Positions 36,366 to 46,680 of a stretch of 64,000 nucleotides of DNA are shown here, piece after piece (positions within the stretch are counted from its first letter, which is position 1; each line of letters opens with the position of its first letter). This DNA is from Marinithermus hydrothermalis DSM 14884 (lineage in GTDB: Bacteria > Deinococcota > Deinococci > Deinococcales > Marinithermaceae). The notes under the pieces were generated by a model. It was not told where the DNA came from, made no database searches, and worked only from the letters and a program-made list of their open reading frames with translations. The translations under genes were made by a program, and so were the position numbers. Location: positions 930,001 through 994,000 of the forward strand of contig NC_015387.1 in the NCBI RefSeq assembly GCF_000195335.1, in the 5' to 3' direction.

Positions 36366-37510
36366 CCGGGACCGTGGTGTGCGAGGCGTGGGGGGAGCAC
36401 GAGGCGTTACTGCTGCACCCCGTGACTGACGCGTCGGATGCGGCCACGGTGCGGCCGCGTACCGCGGTGCTTTGGCCTAGAACCGCGCCGTTCGTGACTG
36501 AGGAGGGGCGGTTGATTCCCGAGGTGCGGGTGCGGTTCGAGACCTACGGCCGGTTGAGCGCCCAGCGGGACAACGCGGTCCTCGTGTTCCACGCCCTCAC
36601 GGGCAGCGCGCACCTCGCGGGCACCTACGACGCAGCGACCCTGGCGCGGCTCACGCCTTTAGAGCGGGCCTTTGGCCCTAAGGGCTGGTGGGACGCGCTC
36701 GTGGGGGCGGGCCGGCCCCTGGATCCCGAGCGGTACTTCGTGGTGTGCGCGAACATCCTGGGCAGTTGTTACGGCACCACCGGCCCCACGAGCCGAAACC
36801 CCACGACCGGCCGGCGGTACGGTCCGGAGTTCCCCCCCATCACCATCCGGGACATGGTGCGGGTCCAGGCGCGGCTTTTGGATCACCTGGGGGTGGAGCG
36901 GGCCCTGGTCATCGGGGGCAGCATGGGGGGAATGCAGGCCCTCGAGTTCGCCCTCATGTACCCCGAGCGCACGGCGGGGCTCGTGGTGATCGCGGCCACC
37001 GAGCGCTACGGCCCCTGGGCGCGCGCGTTTAACCGCGTGGCCCGCGAGGCGATCCTGAACGACCCCGCTTTTCGTAACGGGCGTTACGAGGCCCAGCCTC
37101 CCGGCCTGGCGGTGGCCCGCGCTGTGGCCATGATGAGTTACCGCGCGCCCCGGAGCTTCGAGGCGCGCTGGGGGGCGGACCCCAGCCAGAGCGAGCGCTA
37201 CATCGCTTACCAGGCCCAGCGGTTCCTGCGGCGCTTCGACGCGAACACCTACCTCACGCTCTCCCACGCCATGACCACGCACGACGTGACCCGCGGCCGG
37301 GGGGCGTTACCCGAGGTCCTCGAGCGCCTAGCGATGCCGCGGCTTTTCGTGGGGATCGACAGCGACCTCCTCTACCCGGCCCCGGCGGTGCGGGCGCTGG
37401 CCCAGGCCGCGCGCGGCGAGTACGCGGAGCTGGTCAGCCCGCACGGGCACGACGCCTTCCTCATCGAGCACGACCAGGTGGCCGCGGTGCTCAAGGCCTT
37501 TGGGGTTTAG
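36362..37510 (+). CDS. metX: Homoserine O-acetyltransferase
   Basis: Acetyl-CoA dependent activation of homoserine in methionine synthesis. 382 aa alpha/beta hydrolase. Family motifs are VRFETYGRLSAQRDNAVLVFHALTGS, CANILGSCYGTTGP, the nucleophile elbow GGSMGGMQALE (Ser near residue 187), VGIDSDLLYP with the Asp, and SPHGHDAFLIEH with the catalytic His. Controlled by the SAM-I riboswitch upstream. No metY is adjacent, so the sulfhydrylase is encoded elsewhere. Its end overlaps the convergent copper-protein gene by 20 bp. Confidence 0.95.
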   Translation: MTGTVVCEAWGEHEALLLHPVTDASDAATVRPRTAVLWPRTAPFVTEEGRLIPEVRVRFETYGRLSAQRDNAVLVFHALTGSAHLAGTYDAATLARLTPLERAFGPKGWWDALVGAGRPLDPERYFVVCANILGSCYGTTGPTSRNPTTGRRYGPEFPPITIRDMVRVQARLLDHLGVERALVIGGSMGGMQALEFALMYPERTAGLVVIAATERYGPWARAFNRVAREAILNDPAFRNGRYEAQPPGLAVARAVAMMSYRAPRSFEARWGADPSQSERYIAYQAQRFLRRFDANTYLTLSHAMTTHDVTRGRGALPEVLERLAMPRLFVGIDSDLLYPAPAVRALAQAARGEYAELVSPHGHDAFLIEHDQVAAVLKAFGV

Positions 37511-37982
37511 CGCGGCGGTAACGCCCAAGCAGAACCCAGAGGGCGAGGAGTACCGCGAGCAGCACGCCGAGGCTCGGGCGCACTGAGGCGGTGCCCGTAT
37601 CCAAGGGCACCGCTTGCGTAACGAGCCCCCCGGGCGTGATGAGCAAGGTCACGGGTACCGTGGGGCCTTTCAGCTCGAGTCCGGCGATCTCGAACCGCAC
37701 CCGCACGGGGGTTTCCGGGCCGAACTCTAGGGTGCCCGGCTGGATCTCGATGCGGGAGAGCGGCGCGTACCCCTGGGTTTGGCGTTCCTCGAGGACGCCT
37801 TCCACCCCCTGGAGGACGACCGCGGTGAGCGCGAGGGGTTCTTCTTCCCCGTAGACCAGCCGCGCCTCGAGGAAGGCTTCCGTATCGCGCACCAGGATCC
37901 GGGCGTTCTCGAGCTCGAGGTGCCCGCCGTGGGCTTGCGCGAGCGTGCCGAGGAGGAGGAGGGTGAGGAGGAGTGCGCGCAT
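37491..37982 (-). CDS. Exported membrane-anchored protein, possible PCu(A)C-like copper chaperone
   Basis: 163 aa. An N-terminal signal peptide (MRALLLTLLLLGTLAQAHGG) and a C-terminal membrane anchor (LGVLLAVLLALWVLLG) ending in RYRRAKPQRP frame a beta-rich domain. HLELENARILV, EARLVYGEEEPLALTAVVLQGV and APLSRIEIQPGTLEF resemble the layout of PCu(A)C copper chaperones, but the His/Met copper motif is not clear. The Sco gene just upstream on the same strand supports a role in cytochrome oxidase copper supply (inference). Confidence 0.6.
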   Translation of the reverse strand: MRALLLTLLLLGTLAQAHGGHLELENARILVRDTEAFLEARLVYGEEEPLALTAVVLQGVEGVLEERQTQGYAPLSRIEIQPGTLEFGPETPVRVRFEIAGLELKGPTVPVTLLITPGGLVTQAVPLDTGTASVRPSLGVLLAVLLALWVLLGRYRRAKPQRP

Positions 37983-37993
37983 GGGGACTCCCG

Positions 37994-38584
37994 TTAGAAG
38001 CGACCGCCCCGCGCGAGGATGGGTTTCAGGTCCTCGGCGAGGGTCTGAGGGGCGAGGTTGGCTTCGTTGTACACCACGCGGAGCCGCCCTTGGGGGTCCA
38101 CGAGGTTGATCGTTGCGGTGTGATCCACCAGCTGGTCTCGAGCCCGGTAGTAGATGAAGAACGCGGAGGCCGCTTGAGCGATCGCTTCTGGGGTGCCGGT
38201 GAGCCCCACGAAGCGGGGGTGGAACCCCGTGACGTACTGCTGGATCCGCTCGGGGGTGTCCGTTTCGGGGTCCACGCTGATCATCACGACCTGAAGGTCC
38301 TCGGGCTCTCCGAGCGCGCGGTAGGCGAGCGCGAGTTTTTGCATCGTGAGGGGGCAGACGTCGGGGCACCGGGTGTACCCGAAGAAGACGAGGAGGGTCT
38401 TCCCGCGGAACGCGCTAAAGCGTCGTGGGCGCCCGTCCCCGTCTATTAGCGTGAAGTCCGGGACGGGGCGCGGCGTGCTGAGCATCGTGCCGTGAAACGT
38501 GGGTTTGGGAGAAAGCGCCTTGTAGGCGGCGTACCCCGCGATCGCTAGAACCCCCGCGACGAGTAGAGCGATTCGCCAACGCAT
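37994..38584 (-). CDS. SCO1/SenC family protein
   Basis: Thioredoxin-fold protein that delivers copper to the CuA site of cytochrome c oxidase or reduces its cysteines. 196 aa with an N-terminal membrane anchor (ALLVAGVLAIAGYAAYKAL). The copper/redox motif is TRCPDVCPLTM (C73, C77), and the third ligand is H155 in VDHTATINLVDPQGR. It is 5 bp after ligA and 11 bp before the PCu(A)C-like gene. Confidence 0.93.
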   Translation of the reverse strand: MRWRIALLVAGVLAIAGYAAYKALSPKPTFHGTMLSTPRPVPDFTLIDGDGRPRRFSAFRGKTLLVFFGYTRCPDVCPLTMQKLALAYRALGEPEDLQVVMISVDPETDTPERIQQYVTGFHPRFVGLTGTPEAIAQAASAFFIYYRARDQLVDHTATINLVDPQGRLRVVYNEANLAPQTLAEDLKPILARGGRF

Positions 38585-38589
38585 CGTCC

Positions 38590-40629
<2,040 letters not shown>

Positions 40630-40665
40630 TTACCCGGGGGGCTGGGGGAACTTTGCTGTATCGCG

Positions 40666-40671
40666 TATAAT
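40666..40671 (+). promoter_or_regulatory. Consensus -10 of the BMP binding-protein gene
   Basis: TATAAT, a perfect -10 box, lies 37 nt before the ATG at 40709, and GGGAGGT (40697-40703) is the ribosome site. This gene therefore has a conventional leader and probably strong expression. Confidence 0.6.
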
Positions 40672-40708
40672 GTCCGTTGGCTGCGAAAGCCATAACGGGA
40701 GGTAAGTG

Positions 40709-41833
40709 ATGAAACGACTGCTGCTAGTATCCGCGATGTTAGCTACGCTGCTGGGTATGGGTTCCGCCCAGAAATTGATCGGTATTGCCTTCGACGCGGG
40801 CGGGAAGAACGACCGCAGCTTCAACGAGTCCACCTGGAAGGGGGCGCAGCGGGCCGAGAAGGATTTTGACATCCAGCTGTTCGACTTTGAGCCGGCGGAT
40901 CCTTCTCAGGTCGGCCAGGGGATCCGGGCCTTCGCCGAGGAGGGGTTTGACCTGATCATCGGCGTGGGGTTCGCGAACGAGCCCGCGATCACCGCGAACG
41001 CGCGGGAGTTCAAGGACGTGAACTTCGCGGTGATCGACGCGGTGCCGGGCGAGGGCAAGCTGGAGAACGCCGTGGGCCTGGTGTTCCGGGAGCACGAGGG
41101 TTCCTTCCTGGTGGGGTACATCGCGGGTAAGCTCACCCAGACCGGTGTGGTGGGCTTTATCGGCGGCATGGACATCCCGCTCATCCATAAGTTCGAGCAG
41201 GGGTACAAGGCCGGCGTCGAGTACGCCTGCCAGGAGGACGGCATCGAGTGCACGGTGCTGATCAACTACGTGGGCAACACCCCCGCGGCTTGGAACGACC
41301 CCGCGAAGGCCAAGGAGATCGCCATCAACCAGAAGGCGCAGGGCGCGGACATCATCTACCACGCGGCCGGCGGTTCGGGGCTGGGGCTGATCGACTTCGT
41401 GAAGCAGGAGATGTGCATCAAGGCCTCCGACCTCCCGGCGGGCGTGGAGTTCATCCGTGACCCGTTCGCGGACGTGCCGAAGTACCCCGCGTACGAGCAG
41501 AAGTGCGGCGAGGATGCGCGGCCCCTCTTCTTCATCGGGGTGGACGCGAACCAGAACTTCCTGGGGGACACCGACAACAACCCCGAGACGCTCAACCACG
41601 GCCTGACCTCGATGCTCAAGCGCGTGGACGTGGCCACCTACGAGGTGATCGAGTCCGTGGTGAACGACGCTTTCCAGGGCGGCGTGCGGGAGTTCGGCCT
41701 GGAGAACGACGGGGTGGGGTACGCCCTGGACGAGTACAACCGGGCCTTGATCCCCGCGGCGGTCGTCGAGGCCCTGGACCGGATCAAGCAGGACATCATC
41801 GCGGGCCGCATCGAGGTGCCCGCCTCGCGCTAA
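40709..41833 (+). CDS. BMP family ABC transporter substrate-binding protein (nucleoside type)
   Basis: 374 aa exported protein of the BmpA/PnrA family, which binds purine nucleosides. A signal peptide ([19 protein letters not shown]) has no lipobox Cys. Typical features are [15 protein letters not shown] near the N-terminus, [55 protein letters not shown] and GVDANQNF. I use the ATG at 40709 (a GTG at 40706 is adjacent). A strong hairpin terminator follows, so the binding protein can be made in excess over the ATPase. Confidence 0.93.
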   Translation: MKRLLLVSAMLATLLGMGSAQKLIGIAFDAGGKNDRSFNESTWKGAQRAEKDFDIQLFDFEPADPSQVGQGIRAFAEEGFDLIIGVGFANEPAITANAREFKDVNFAVIDAVPGEGKLENAVGLVFREHEGSFLVGYIAGKLTQTGVVGFIGGMDIPLIHKFEQGYKAGVEYACQEDGIECTVLINYVGNTPAAWNDPAKAKEIAINQKAQGADIIYHAAGGSGLGLIDFVKQEMCIKASDLPAGVEFIRDPFADVPKYPAYEQKCGEDARPLFFIGVDANQNFLGDTDNNPETLNHGLTSMLKRVDVATYEVIESVVNDAFQGGVREFGLENDGVGYALDEYNRALIPAAVVEALDRIKQDIIAGRIEVPASR

Positions 41834-41851
41834 GGCTCGAGCCCCCCTGGG

Positions 41852-41877
41852 CCCCCGGGGTGTTTCCCCGGGGGTTT
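41852..41877 (+). terminator. Terminator or attenuator between binding protein and ATPase
   Basis: CCCCCGGGG (41852-41860), loop TGTTT, CCCCGGGGG (41866-41874): a perfect 9-bp stem followed by only TTT. Probably a partial terminator. Confidence 0.7.
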
Positions 41878-41879
41878 CG

Positions 41880-41885
41880 TATACT
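41880..41885 (+). promoter_or_regulatory. Leaderless -10 of the ABC ATPase gene
   Basis: TATACT lies 6 nt before the GTG at 41892, right after the terminator hairpin, giving the ATPase gene its own promoter. Confidence 0.6.
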
Positions 41886-41891
41886 GGGGCC

Positions 41892-43409
41892 GTGAGTGAG
41901 TACGCGCTTGAACTGCGGGGGATCACCAAGCAGTACCCTTTGGTCCTGGCGAACGACGACATCCACCTCGGGGTGCGCTGGGGCGAGGTGCTGGCCTTGG
42001 TGGGCGAGAACGGGGCCGGGAAGTCCACCCTCATGAAGATCGTCTATGGCCTCGTGGAGCCCGACCGCGGCGAGATCTACGTGGACGGTAAGCGGGCGGA
42101 GATCCGCGGCCCGGCGGACGCGATCGCCCTGGGTATCGGCATGGTGCACCAGCACTTCATGCTGGTGGACCCGCTTTCCGTGGTGGACAACGTGATCCTG
42201 GGCTCCGAGCCGGTGCAGGGCGTTTCGATCGATTACCGCAAGGCCCGCGCCGAGGTGGTGCGCCTCATCGAGGAGCTCGGGTTCGACCTGGACCCCGACG
42301 CCCGGATCGAGGAGCTGCCCGTGGGCTTGCAGCAGCGGGTGGAGATCCTCAAGACCCTCTACCGCAAGGCGCGGATCCTCATCCTGGACGAGCCCACCGC
42401 GGTGCTCACTCCCCAGGAGGCCGCGGAACTCTTCCGCTTCCTGCGGCGGTACGTGGCCCAGGGGAACGCCGCGATCATCATTACGCACAAGCTCGACGAG
42501 GTGATGGAGGTCTCCGACCGCGTCACGGTGATCCGCGACGGCCGGGTCGTGGGCACGGTAGCGACCCAGGAGACGAGCCCGCCCGAACTCGCGCGCATGA
42601 TGGTGGGGCGCGAGGTGATCCTGACCGTGGAGAAGCGCCCCAAGACCCCTGGGGAGGTGGTGCTCGAGGTTCAGGACCTCCGGGTGGCGGAGGCCGGGAA
42701 GAAACCCCGGCTGGATGGGGTGTCGTTCCAGGTGCGCGCGGGGGAGATCGTGGGGATCGCCGGCGTGGAAGGGAACGGCCAGACCGAGCTGGTGGAGGCC
42801 GTTACGGGCCTCAGGCCGTACAGCGGAACTGTGCGCTACGGCGGCGAGATCCTCGCGAGGCCGGACGCGCGGCGGGTGCGGGAGTGGGGCGTGAGCCACA
42901 TCCCGGAGGACCGGAACGCCCGCGGGCTGGTGCTGGACTTCCCCACGCGGGACAACGTCATCCTGGGGGACCATTACAAACCGCCGTTTGTGGGCGCTTT
43001 CGGGTTTTTCGTGGACGAGGCGGTGAACCGCTACGCGCAGGAGGTGGTGGAGGCGTTTGACGTGCGTCCCCGCAGCATCCACCTCTCCGCGCGGCGCTAC
43101 TCGGGCGGGAACGCCCAGAAGATCATCGTGGGCCGCGAGCTCGCCCGGCGTCCCCGGCTGCTGGTGGCGGCCCAGCCCACGCGCGGCGTGGACATCGGAG
43201 CGATCGAGTTCATCCACCGCCGCATCGTGGAAGCGCGCGACGCGGGCATGGCGGTGCTGTTGGTCTCCGCGGATTTGAACGAGGTCATGAGCCTATCGGA
43301 CCGCATCCTGGTGATGTACGAAGGCCGGATCGTGGGGGAGGTGCGGCCGGGCGAGGTCACGGAAGAGGAGCTGGGCTTGATGATGGCGGGGATGCGCGCG
43401 AACGCTTAA
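41892..43409 (+). CDS. Nucleoside-type ABC transporter ATPase with two nucleotide-binding domains
   Basis: 505 aa. NBD1 has Walker [30 protein letters not shown] (Q-loop region), [17 protein letters not shown] in place of the usual LSGGQ, and [14 protein letters not shown]2 (from about 255) has a degenerate P-loop [33 protein letters not shown] and [13 protein letters not shown]. This asymmetric duplication is the BmpA-associated YufO/NupO type (related to sugar RbsA proteins). The two permease genes that usually follow are absent; a terminator comes instead. Confidence 0.92.
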   Translation: MSEYALELRGITKQYPLVLANDDIHLGVRWGEVLALVGENGAGKSTLMKIVYGLVEPDRGEIYVDGKRAEIRGPADAIALGIGMVHQHFMLVDPLSVVDNVILGSEPVQGVSIDYRKARAEVVRLIEELGFDLDPDARIEELPVGLQQRVEILKTLYRKARILILDEPTAVLTPQEAAELFRFLRRYVAQGNAAIIITHKLDEVMEVSDRVTVIRDGRVVGTVATQETSPPELARMMVGREVILTVEKRPKTPGEVVLEVQDLRVAEAGKKPRLDGVSFQVRAGEIVGIAGVEGNGQTELVEAVTGLRPYSGTVRYGGEILARPDARRVREWGVSHIPEDRNARGLVLDFPTRDNVILGDHYKPPFVGAFGFFVDEAVNRYAQEVVEAFDVRPRSIHLSARRYSGGNAQKIIVGRELARRPRLLVAAQPTRGVDIGAIEFIHRRIVEARDAGMAVLLVSADLNEVMSLSDRILVMYEGRIVGEVRPGEVTEEELGLMMAGMRANA

Positions 43410-43420
43410 GCGTACGGCCC

Positions 43421-43459
43421 ACGCCGGGGCGCGCGAAGCCCCCCGGCGTTGTTTTTTTT
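43421..43459 (+). terminator. Rho-independent terminator
   Basis: ACGCCGGGG (43421-43429) pairs with CCCCGGCGT (43441-43449) and is followed by a run of Ts with one G (43449-43459). The clearest intrinsic terminator in the window, closing the ATPase gene. Confidence 0.9.
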
Positions 43460-43539
43460 CGCGAGTGAGCCTTTACTGAGTAGCCCGCATGACACGGTAC
43501 GGCCCCACGGGTGCGTAGGGTGGAGCGTGGAGGTCAACC

Positions 43540-44817
43540 GTGCGAAACCTGTATGTAACCGTTTTTTTAGGGTTGCTGTTTGGGGGGGCGGCCGTGGGGC
43601 AGAGCTTTAACTTCGTCGTGCTCGAGGTGGACGCTGATACGGCCAACATCCCCGTGAACGAGGTCATCAGCGGCGGCCCCCCGCCCCAGGGCATCCCGGC
43701 GTTGGGGTTTACCGGGAGCTTTAACGGCCGGGTGCCGCCCACCCCGGCCCCGAAGTTCATCGCTGCGGAGGCGGCCTCGGCGTGGCTCGAGCCCCAGGAG
43801 CCGGTGCTGGCCTTCGGAATGAACGGGGAGGCCAAGGCCTATCCCTTGCAGATCCTGATGTGGCACGAGATCGCGAACGATGTCGTGGGTGGGGTGCCCG
43901 TGGCCGTGACCTTCTGCCCGCTCTGTAACAGCGCCTTCGCCTACGACCGCCGCGTCCCCCTCACCCAAGCTCAGCTGGAGGCGGTGCGCGCGAAGAACCC
44001 GAACGCGCCCCTCGTGGAGCCGGACGCCGCCTACCTCGAGGCCTACGCGGATGAGGTCGGGGAGGAAGCGGCGGCTCAGGTGGTCGCCGCGCTCGAGGTG
44101 ACCTTCGGCACCTCAGGGATGCTCTTCAACTCCAATCTGGTGATGTTCGACTCGGCGACCAGTACCCTCTGGGCGCAGCTCGCCGCGGAGGGCAACGTGG
44201 GCACCCTGACCGGGGTGAAGCTCCTGCGCTACCCGGTGCAGATCGTGAGCTTCGCGGAGTTCCGCGAGGCCTTCCCGGAGGGCGTGGTGCTCTCGCGAGA
44301 GACGGGGTTCTCCCGGCGGTACGGGCAGAACCCGTACGTCGGGTACGACCGCGTGGACCAGCCGCCCTTCCTGTTTAGCGGGCCGACCGACGGCCGCCTG
44401 CCCCCCAAGCTGCGCGTGGTGAGCCTCGAGCTCGGTGGGGAACCGGTCGCCTACCCCTTTAGCGTCTTGGAGGAGGTGCGGGTGGTGAACGACGCGGTGG
44501 GGGGCGTGCCGATCGTGGTGATGTGGCGGGAGGGCACCACGAGTGCCTTGGACCGTTCCTCGATCAGCGGCAGTAAGGATGTCGGTGCGGTGGCGGTCTT
44601 CCGCCGGGAGCTGGACGGGCGGGTGCTGACCTTCGAGTGGAACGGCGAGGCCTTCGTGGACCAGCAGACCGGGAGCACCTGGAATCTGTTCGGGGCGGCG
44701 ACCTCGGGGCCGCTCGAGGGCCAGCGGCTCGAGCCGGTCATTCACGACAACACCCTGTGGTTCGCCTGGGCGGCGTTTAAGCCCGAGACCCGGGTGTACG
44801 GTATCTCGACGGAGTAG
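43540..44817 (+). CDS. Secreted DUF3179 domain protein with internal duplication
   Basis: 425 aa. Signal peptide (LYVTVFLGLLFGGAAVG). The DUF3179 signature is seen in GEAKAYPLQILMWHEIANDVV, GGVPVAVTFCPLCNSAFAYDR (CxxC), FGTSGMLFNSNLVMFD and VVLSRETGFSRRYGQNPY. A second, similar unit begins near residue 300 (GEPVAYPFSVLEEVRVVND, GGVPIVVMWR) and ends GSTWNLFGAATSGPL; it has lost the CxxC. GTG start after GGAGGT. Function unknown. Three thiol-redox genes follow on the same strand, suggesting that the CPLC motif is redox-active (inference). Confidence 0.88.
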   Translation: MRNLYVTVFLGLLFGGAAVGQSFNFVVLEVDADTANIPVNEVISGGPPPQGIPALGFTGSFNGRVPPTPAPKFIAAEAASAWLEPQEPVLAFGMNGEAKAYPLQILMWHEIANDVVGGVPVAVTFCPLCNSAFAYDRRVPLTQAQLEAVRAKNPNAPLVEPDAAYLEAYADEVGEEAAAQVVAALEVTFGTSGMLFNSNLVMFDSATSTLWAQLAAEGNVGTLTGVKLLRYPVQIVSFAEFREAFPEGVVLSRETGFSRRYGQNPYVGYDRVDQPPFLFSGPTDGRLPPKLRVVSLELGGEPVAYPFSVLEEVRVVNDAVGGVPIVVMWREGTTSALDRSSISGSKDVGAVAVFRRELDGRVLTFEWNGEAFVDQQTGSTWNLFGAATSGPLEGQRLEPVIHDNTLWFAWAAFKPETRVYGISTE

Positions 44818-44819
44818 CG

Positions 44820-45188
44820 ATGAAGCGCGCCCTGCTGGTGTACGACGGCGGCTGCGGGTTTTGCGTCCGCTGGGCGCGCCGGTGGATGCGGTGGGACCGT
44901 GCACGGCGCTTGGAGATCGTCGCGTTTCAGGCGCCGGGCGTTCTCGAGCGCGCGGGGATCGGGTTGAGCGCGGCGCGGGAGGCGGTGTGGCTCGTGGAGG
45001 AGGGGCGGTGCTACCGGGGCGCGGCGGCGGTTTTTAGGACCTTGGATCTCGCGCTGGGCGTGCCGGTCTTTTACGCGGTGTACCGCCTGCCGGGGCTGGG
45101 GCGCGTGGCGGATGGGGTGTACGGCTGGGTGGCCGCGCACCGGCACCGGTTCGGGGGGGCGGGGTGTGGCTCGCACGGGTTGCCGTGA
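44820..45188 (+). CDS. DCC family (DUF393) thiol-disulfide oxidoreductase-like protein
   Basis: 122 aa, predicted cytoplasmic. The name-giving motif is YDGGCGFCVRWARR near the N-terminus (DxxCxxC), and the family pattern continues with RLEIVAFQAPGV, AAREAVWLVEEGRCYRGAAAVF and LPGLGRVADGVYGWVAAHRHRFGG. It starts 2 bp after the DUF3179 stop. Biochemical role unknown, but the thioredoxin-like fold fits the cluster. Confidence 0.88.
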   Translation: MKRALLVYDGGCGFCVRWARRWMRWDRARRLEIVAFQAPGVLERAGIGLSAAREAVWLVEEGRCYRGAAAVFRTLDLALGVPVFYAVYRLPGLGRVADGVYGWVAAHRHRFGGAGCGSHGLP

Positions 45189-45299
45189 GGCGCTCGTGTC
45201 CCTCACCCGCTTCACATGTTTAACACTCCTTTCACCATGTTGGGGCGCATACTACAGAGACGCTCGTGGAGGCATACCCTAAGGTGGAGGTGCAAAGCC

Positions 45300-45848
45300 G
45301 TGAAGTACGTTCTGCGCATAGCGGTGGTGGTTTGGGCGATGGGACTGGCGTGGCCTGCTTTAGCCCAGGGGATCGGGACGCAGGCCCCGGACTTCACGCT
45401 CGTAGGGCGGGACGGGGAGGTGATCCGGCTCTCGGATTTTCTGGGCCGGCCGTTGCTCCTCAATGTGTGGGCCAGCTGGTGCCCCCCGTGCGTGGAGGAG
45501 CTGCCGCTCATCCAGGGCGTGGCGGACGCGCTCGGGCCGGAGGTCCTGGGGGTCTTGCTCCTCAACAACAACGAGCGCTTCGAGACCGCGCTGGCCTTTC
45601 TGGAGGAGCACAACCTGTCCCTTCCCGCGGCCCTCGACCCCACCCGCGCGCGGCGGAAGGAGCTCGAGGCGGCCGGAGTGAAGCTCGACACGACCCTCGG
45701 TGTGCTTCGCGCTTACCGAGTGCGCGGCATGCCCACCTCGTTCTTTATCGACGCGGACGGCGTGATCCGCGCGGTGAAGGTTGGGGCCTTTACCCGGCGG
45801 GAGCTTTCGCAACTCCTCGCGGAGATCGGGGTCGAGTGGAGGCCGTGA
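45300..45848 (+). CDS. TlpA/ResA-like exported thioredoxin
   Basis: 182 aa from the GTG at 45300 (GGTGGAGG upstream); an ATG at 45216 would add residues with no signal-peptide sense. The signal peptide or anchor is RIAVVVWAMGLAWPALA. AhpC/TSA-type thioredoxin domain: GTQAPDFTLVGRDGEVIRLSDF, LLLNVWASWCPPCVEELPL (active site C61/C64) and the cis-Pro loop RGMPTSFFIDADG. It probably reduces extracytoplasmic disulfides, such as apocytochrome c, with electrons from CcdA encoded next. Confidence 0.92.
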   Translation: MKYVLRIAVVVWAMGLAWPALAQGIGTQAPDFTLVGRDGEVIRLSDFLGRPLLLNVWASWCPPCVEELPLIQGVADALGPEVLGVLLLNNNERFETALAFLEEHNLSLPAALDPTRARRKELEAAGVKLDTTLGVLRAYRVRGMPTSFFIDADGVIRAVKVGAFTRRELSQLLAEIGVEWRP

Positions 45849-45879
45849 TGGAGGGAGTGTGCACGTTGGGGGTGAGGAC

Positions 45880-46626
45880 GTGAGTACCGTGAACGGCGCG
45901 CCTTCTAGAGCGTGGCTGCGCCTGCAGGTCACGCTGCACAGCCTGGCCTTCGTGATGGGCTTGAGCCTGGTTTTTATCGCGCTTGGGTTTAGCGCGGGGC
46001 TGGTGAGCGACTTCCTCTTTAGTTTCGGGGACGCGCTCCGCATCGGCGCGGGGGTGTTTTTGGTGCTGATGGGGCTCGTCATGCTTCGAGTGATTCCGAT
46101 CCCGTTTCTGCAGCGGGATCTGCGGCTGCACCTGGCGCGCAAGCCCTCGGGGTACCTGGGCTCGATGCTGGTGGGGGTGGCGTTCGGCGCGGGGTGGACG
46201 CCCTGTGTGGGCCCGATCCTCGCGGGCATCCTGGTGATCGCGGGGACGAGCGGCTCGCCGCTCCAGGGCGGGTTGTTGCTCGCGAGCTACTCCCTAGGGT
46301 TCGCGATCCCCTTCCTGATCGCGGCGCAGATGCTGACCTACTGGCGCAAGCTCAACCGGTACACGCTCCTCGTCGAGCGGATCGGTGGGGTGCTCCTCAT
46401 CGGGGTGGGCGTGGTGCTGCTCACGAACGCTGTGGCCACCTTCTCCCCGTACCTGGCGGGGCTTGGAAGCGCGGAGTACGCGCTCGCCGGGAGCGAACCC
46501 ACGCACCTAATCGCGTTTTTAGGAGGGGCACTCTCCTTCATGTCCCCTTGTGTGCTCCCCATCCTCCCCGCCTTTTTAGCGTACCTAACAGGATTAAACG
46601 CGGACCAGCTCGCGCAGGCCGCCTAG
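45880..46626 (+). CDS. ccdA: CcdA-like thiol-electron transporter, apparently circularly permuted
   Basis: CcdA moves electrons from cytoplasmic thioredoxin across the membrane using one Cys in helix 1 and one in helix 4. This 248 aa protein (GTG 45880 after GGTGAGG) starts at what is helix 2 in ordinary CcdA: TLHSLAFVMGLSLVFIALGFS. Then come helix 3, helix 4 with GWTPCVGP (C109), helix 5 (YSLGFAIPFLIAAQML) and helix 6 (LLVERIGGVLLIGVGVVLL). The normal helix 1, IAFLGGALSFMSPCVLP...AYLTGL (C224), stands at residues 209-238, followed by ten residues and the stop. Both catalytic Cys are kept. No other copy of helix 1 precedes the gene. Confidence 0.88.
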   Translation: MSTVNGAPSRAWLRLQVTLHSLAFVMGLSLVFIALGFSAGLVSDFLFSFGDALRIGAGVFLVLMGLVMLRVIPIPFLQRDLRLHLARKPSGYLGSMLVGVAFGAGWTPCVGPILAGILVIAGTSGSPLQGGLLLASYSLGFAIPFLIAAQMLTYWRKLNRYTLLVERIGGVLLIGVGVVLLTNAVATFSPYLAGLGSAEYALAGSEPTHLIAFLGGALSFMSPCVLPILPAFLAYLTGLNADQLAQAA

Positions 46627-46640
46627 TCCGCGCCCTCTAC

Positions 46641-46670
46641 ACGAACGGCCCCCACCCGGGAGCCGTTCGT
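46641..46670. terminator. Hairpin between convergent ccdA and lepA
   Basis: ACGAACGGC (46641-46649) and GCCGTTCGT (46662-46670) form a perfect 9-bp stem with a 12-nt loop. No T-run on either side, so termination efficiency is uncertain. Confidence 0.6.
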
Positions 46671-46680
46671 CATGCGGGGA

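Noticed and set aside
37983-38369. Longer N-terminal extension of the copper-protein gene
   Set aside because: The extension is antisense to and overlaps the sco gene; the ATG at 37982 begins a good signal peptide.
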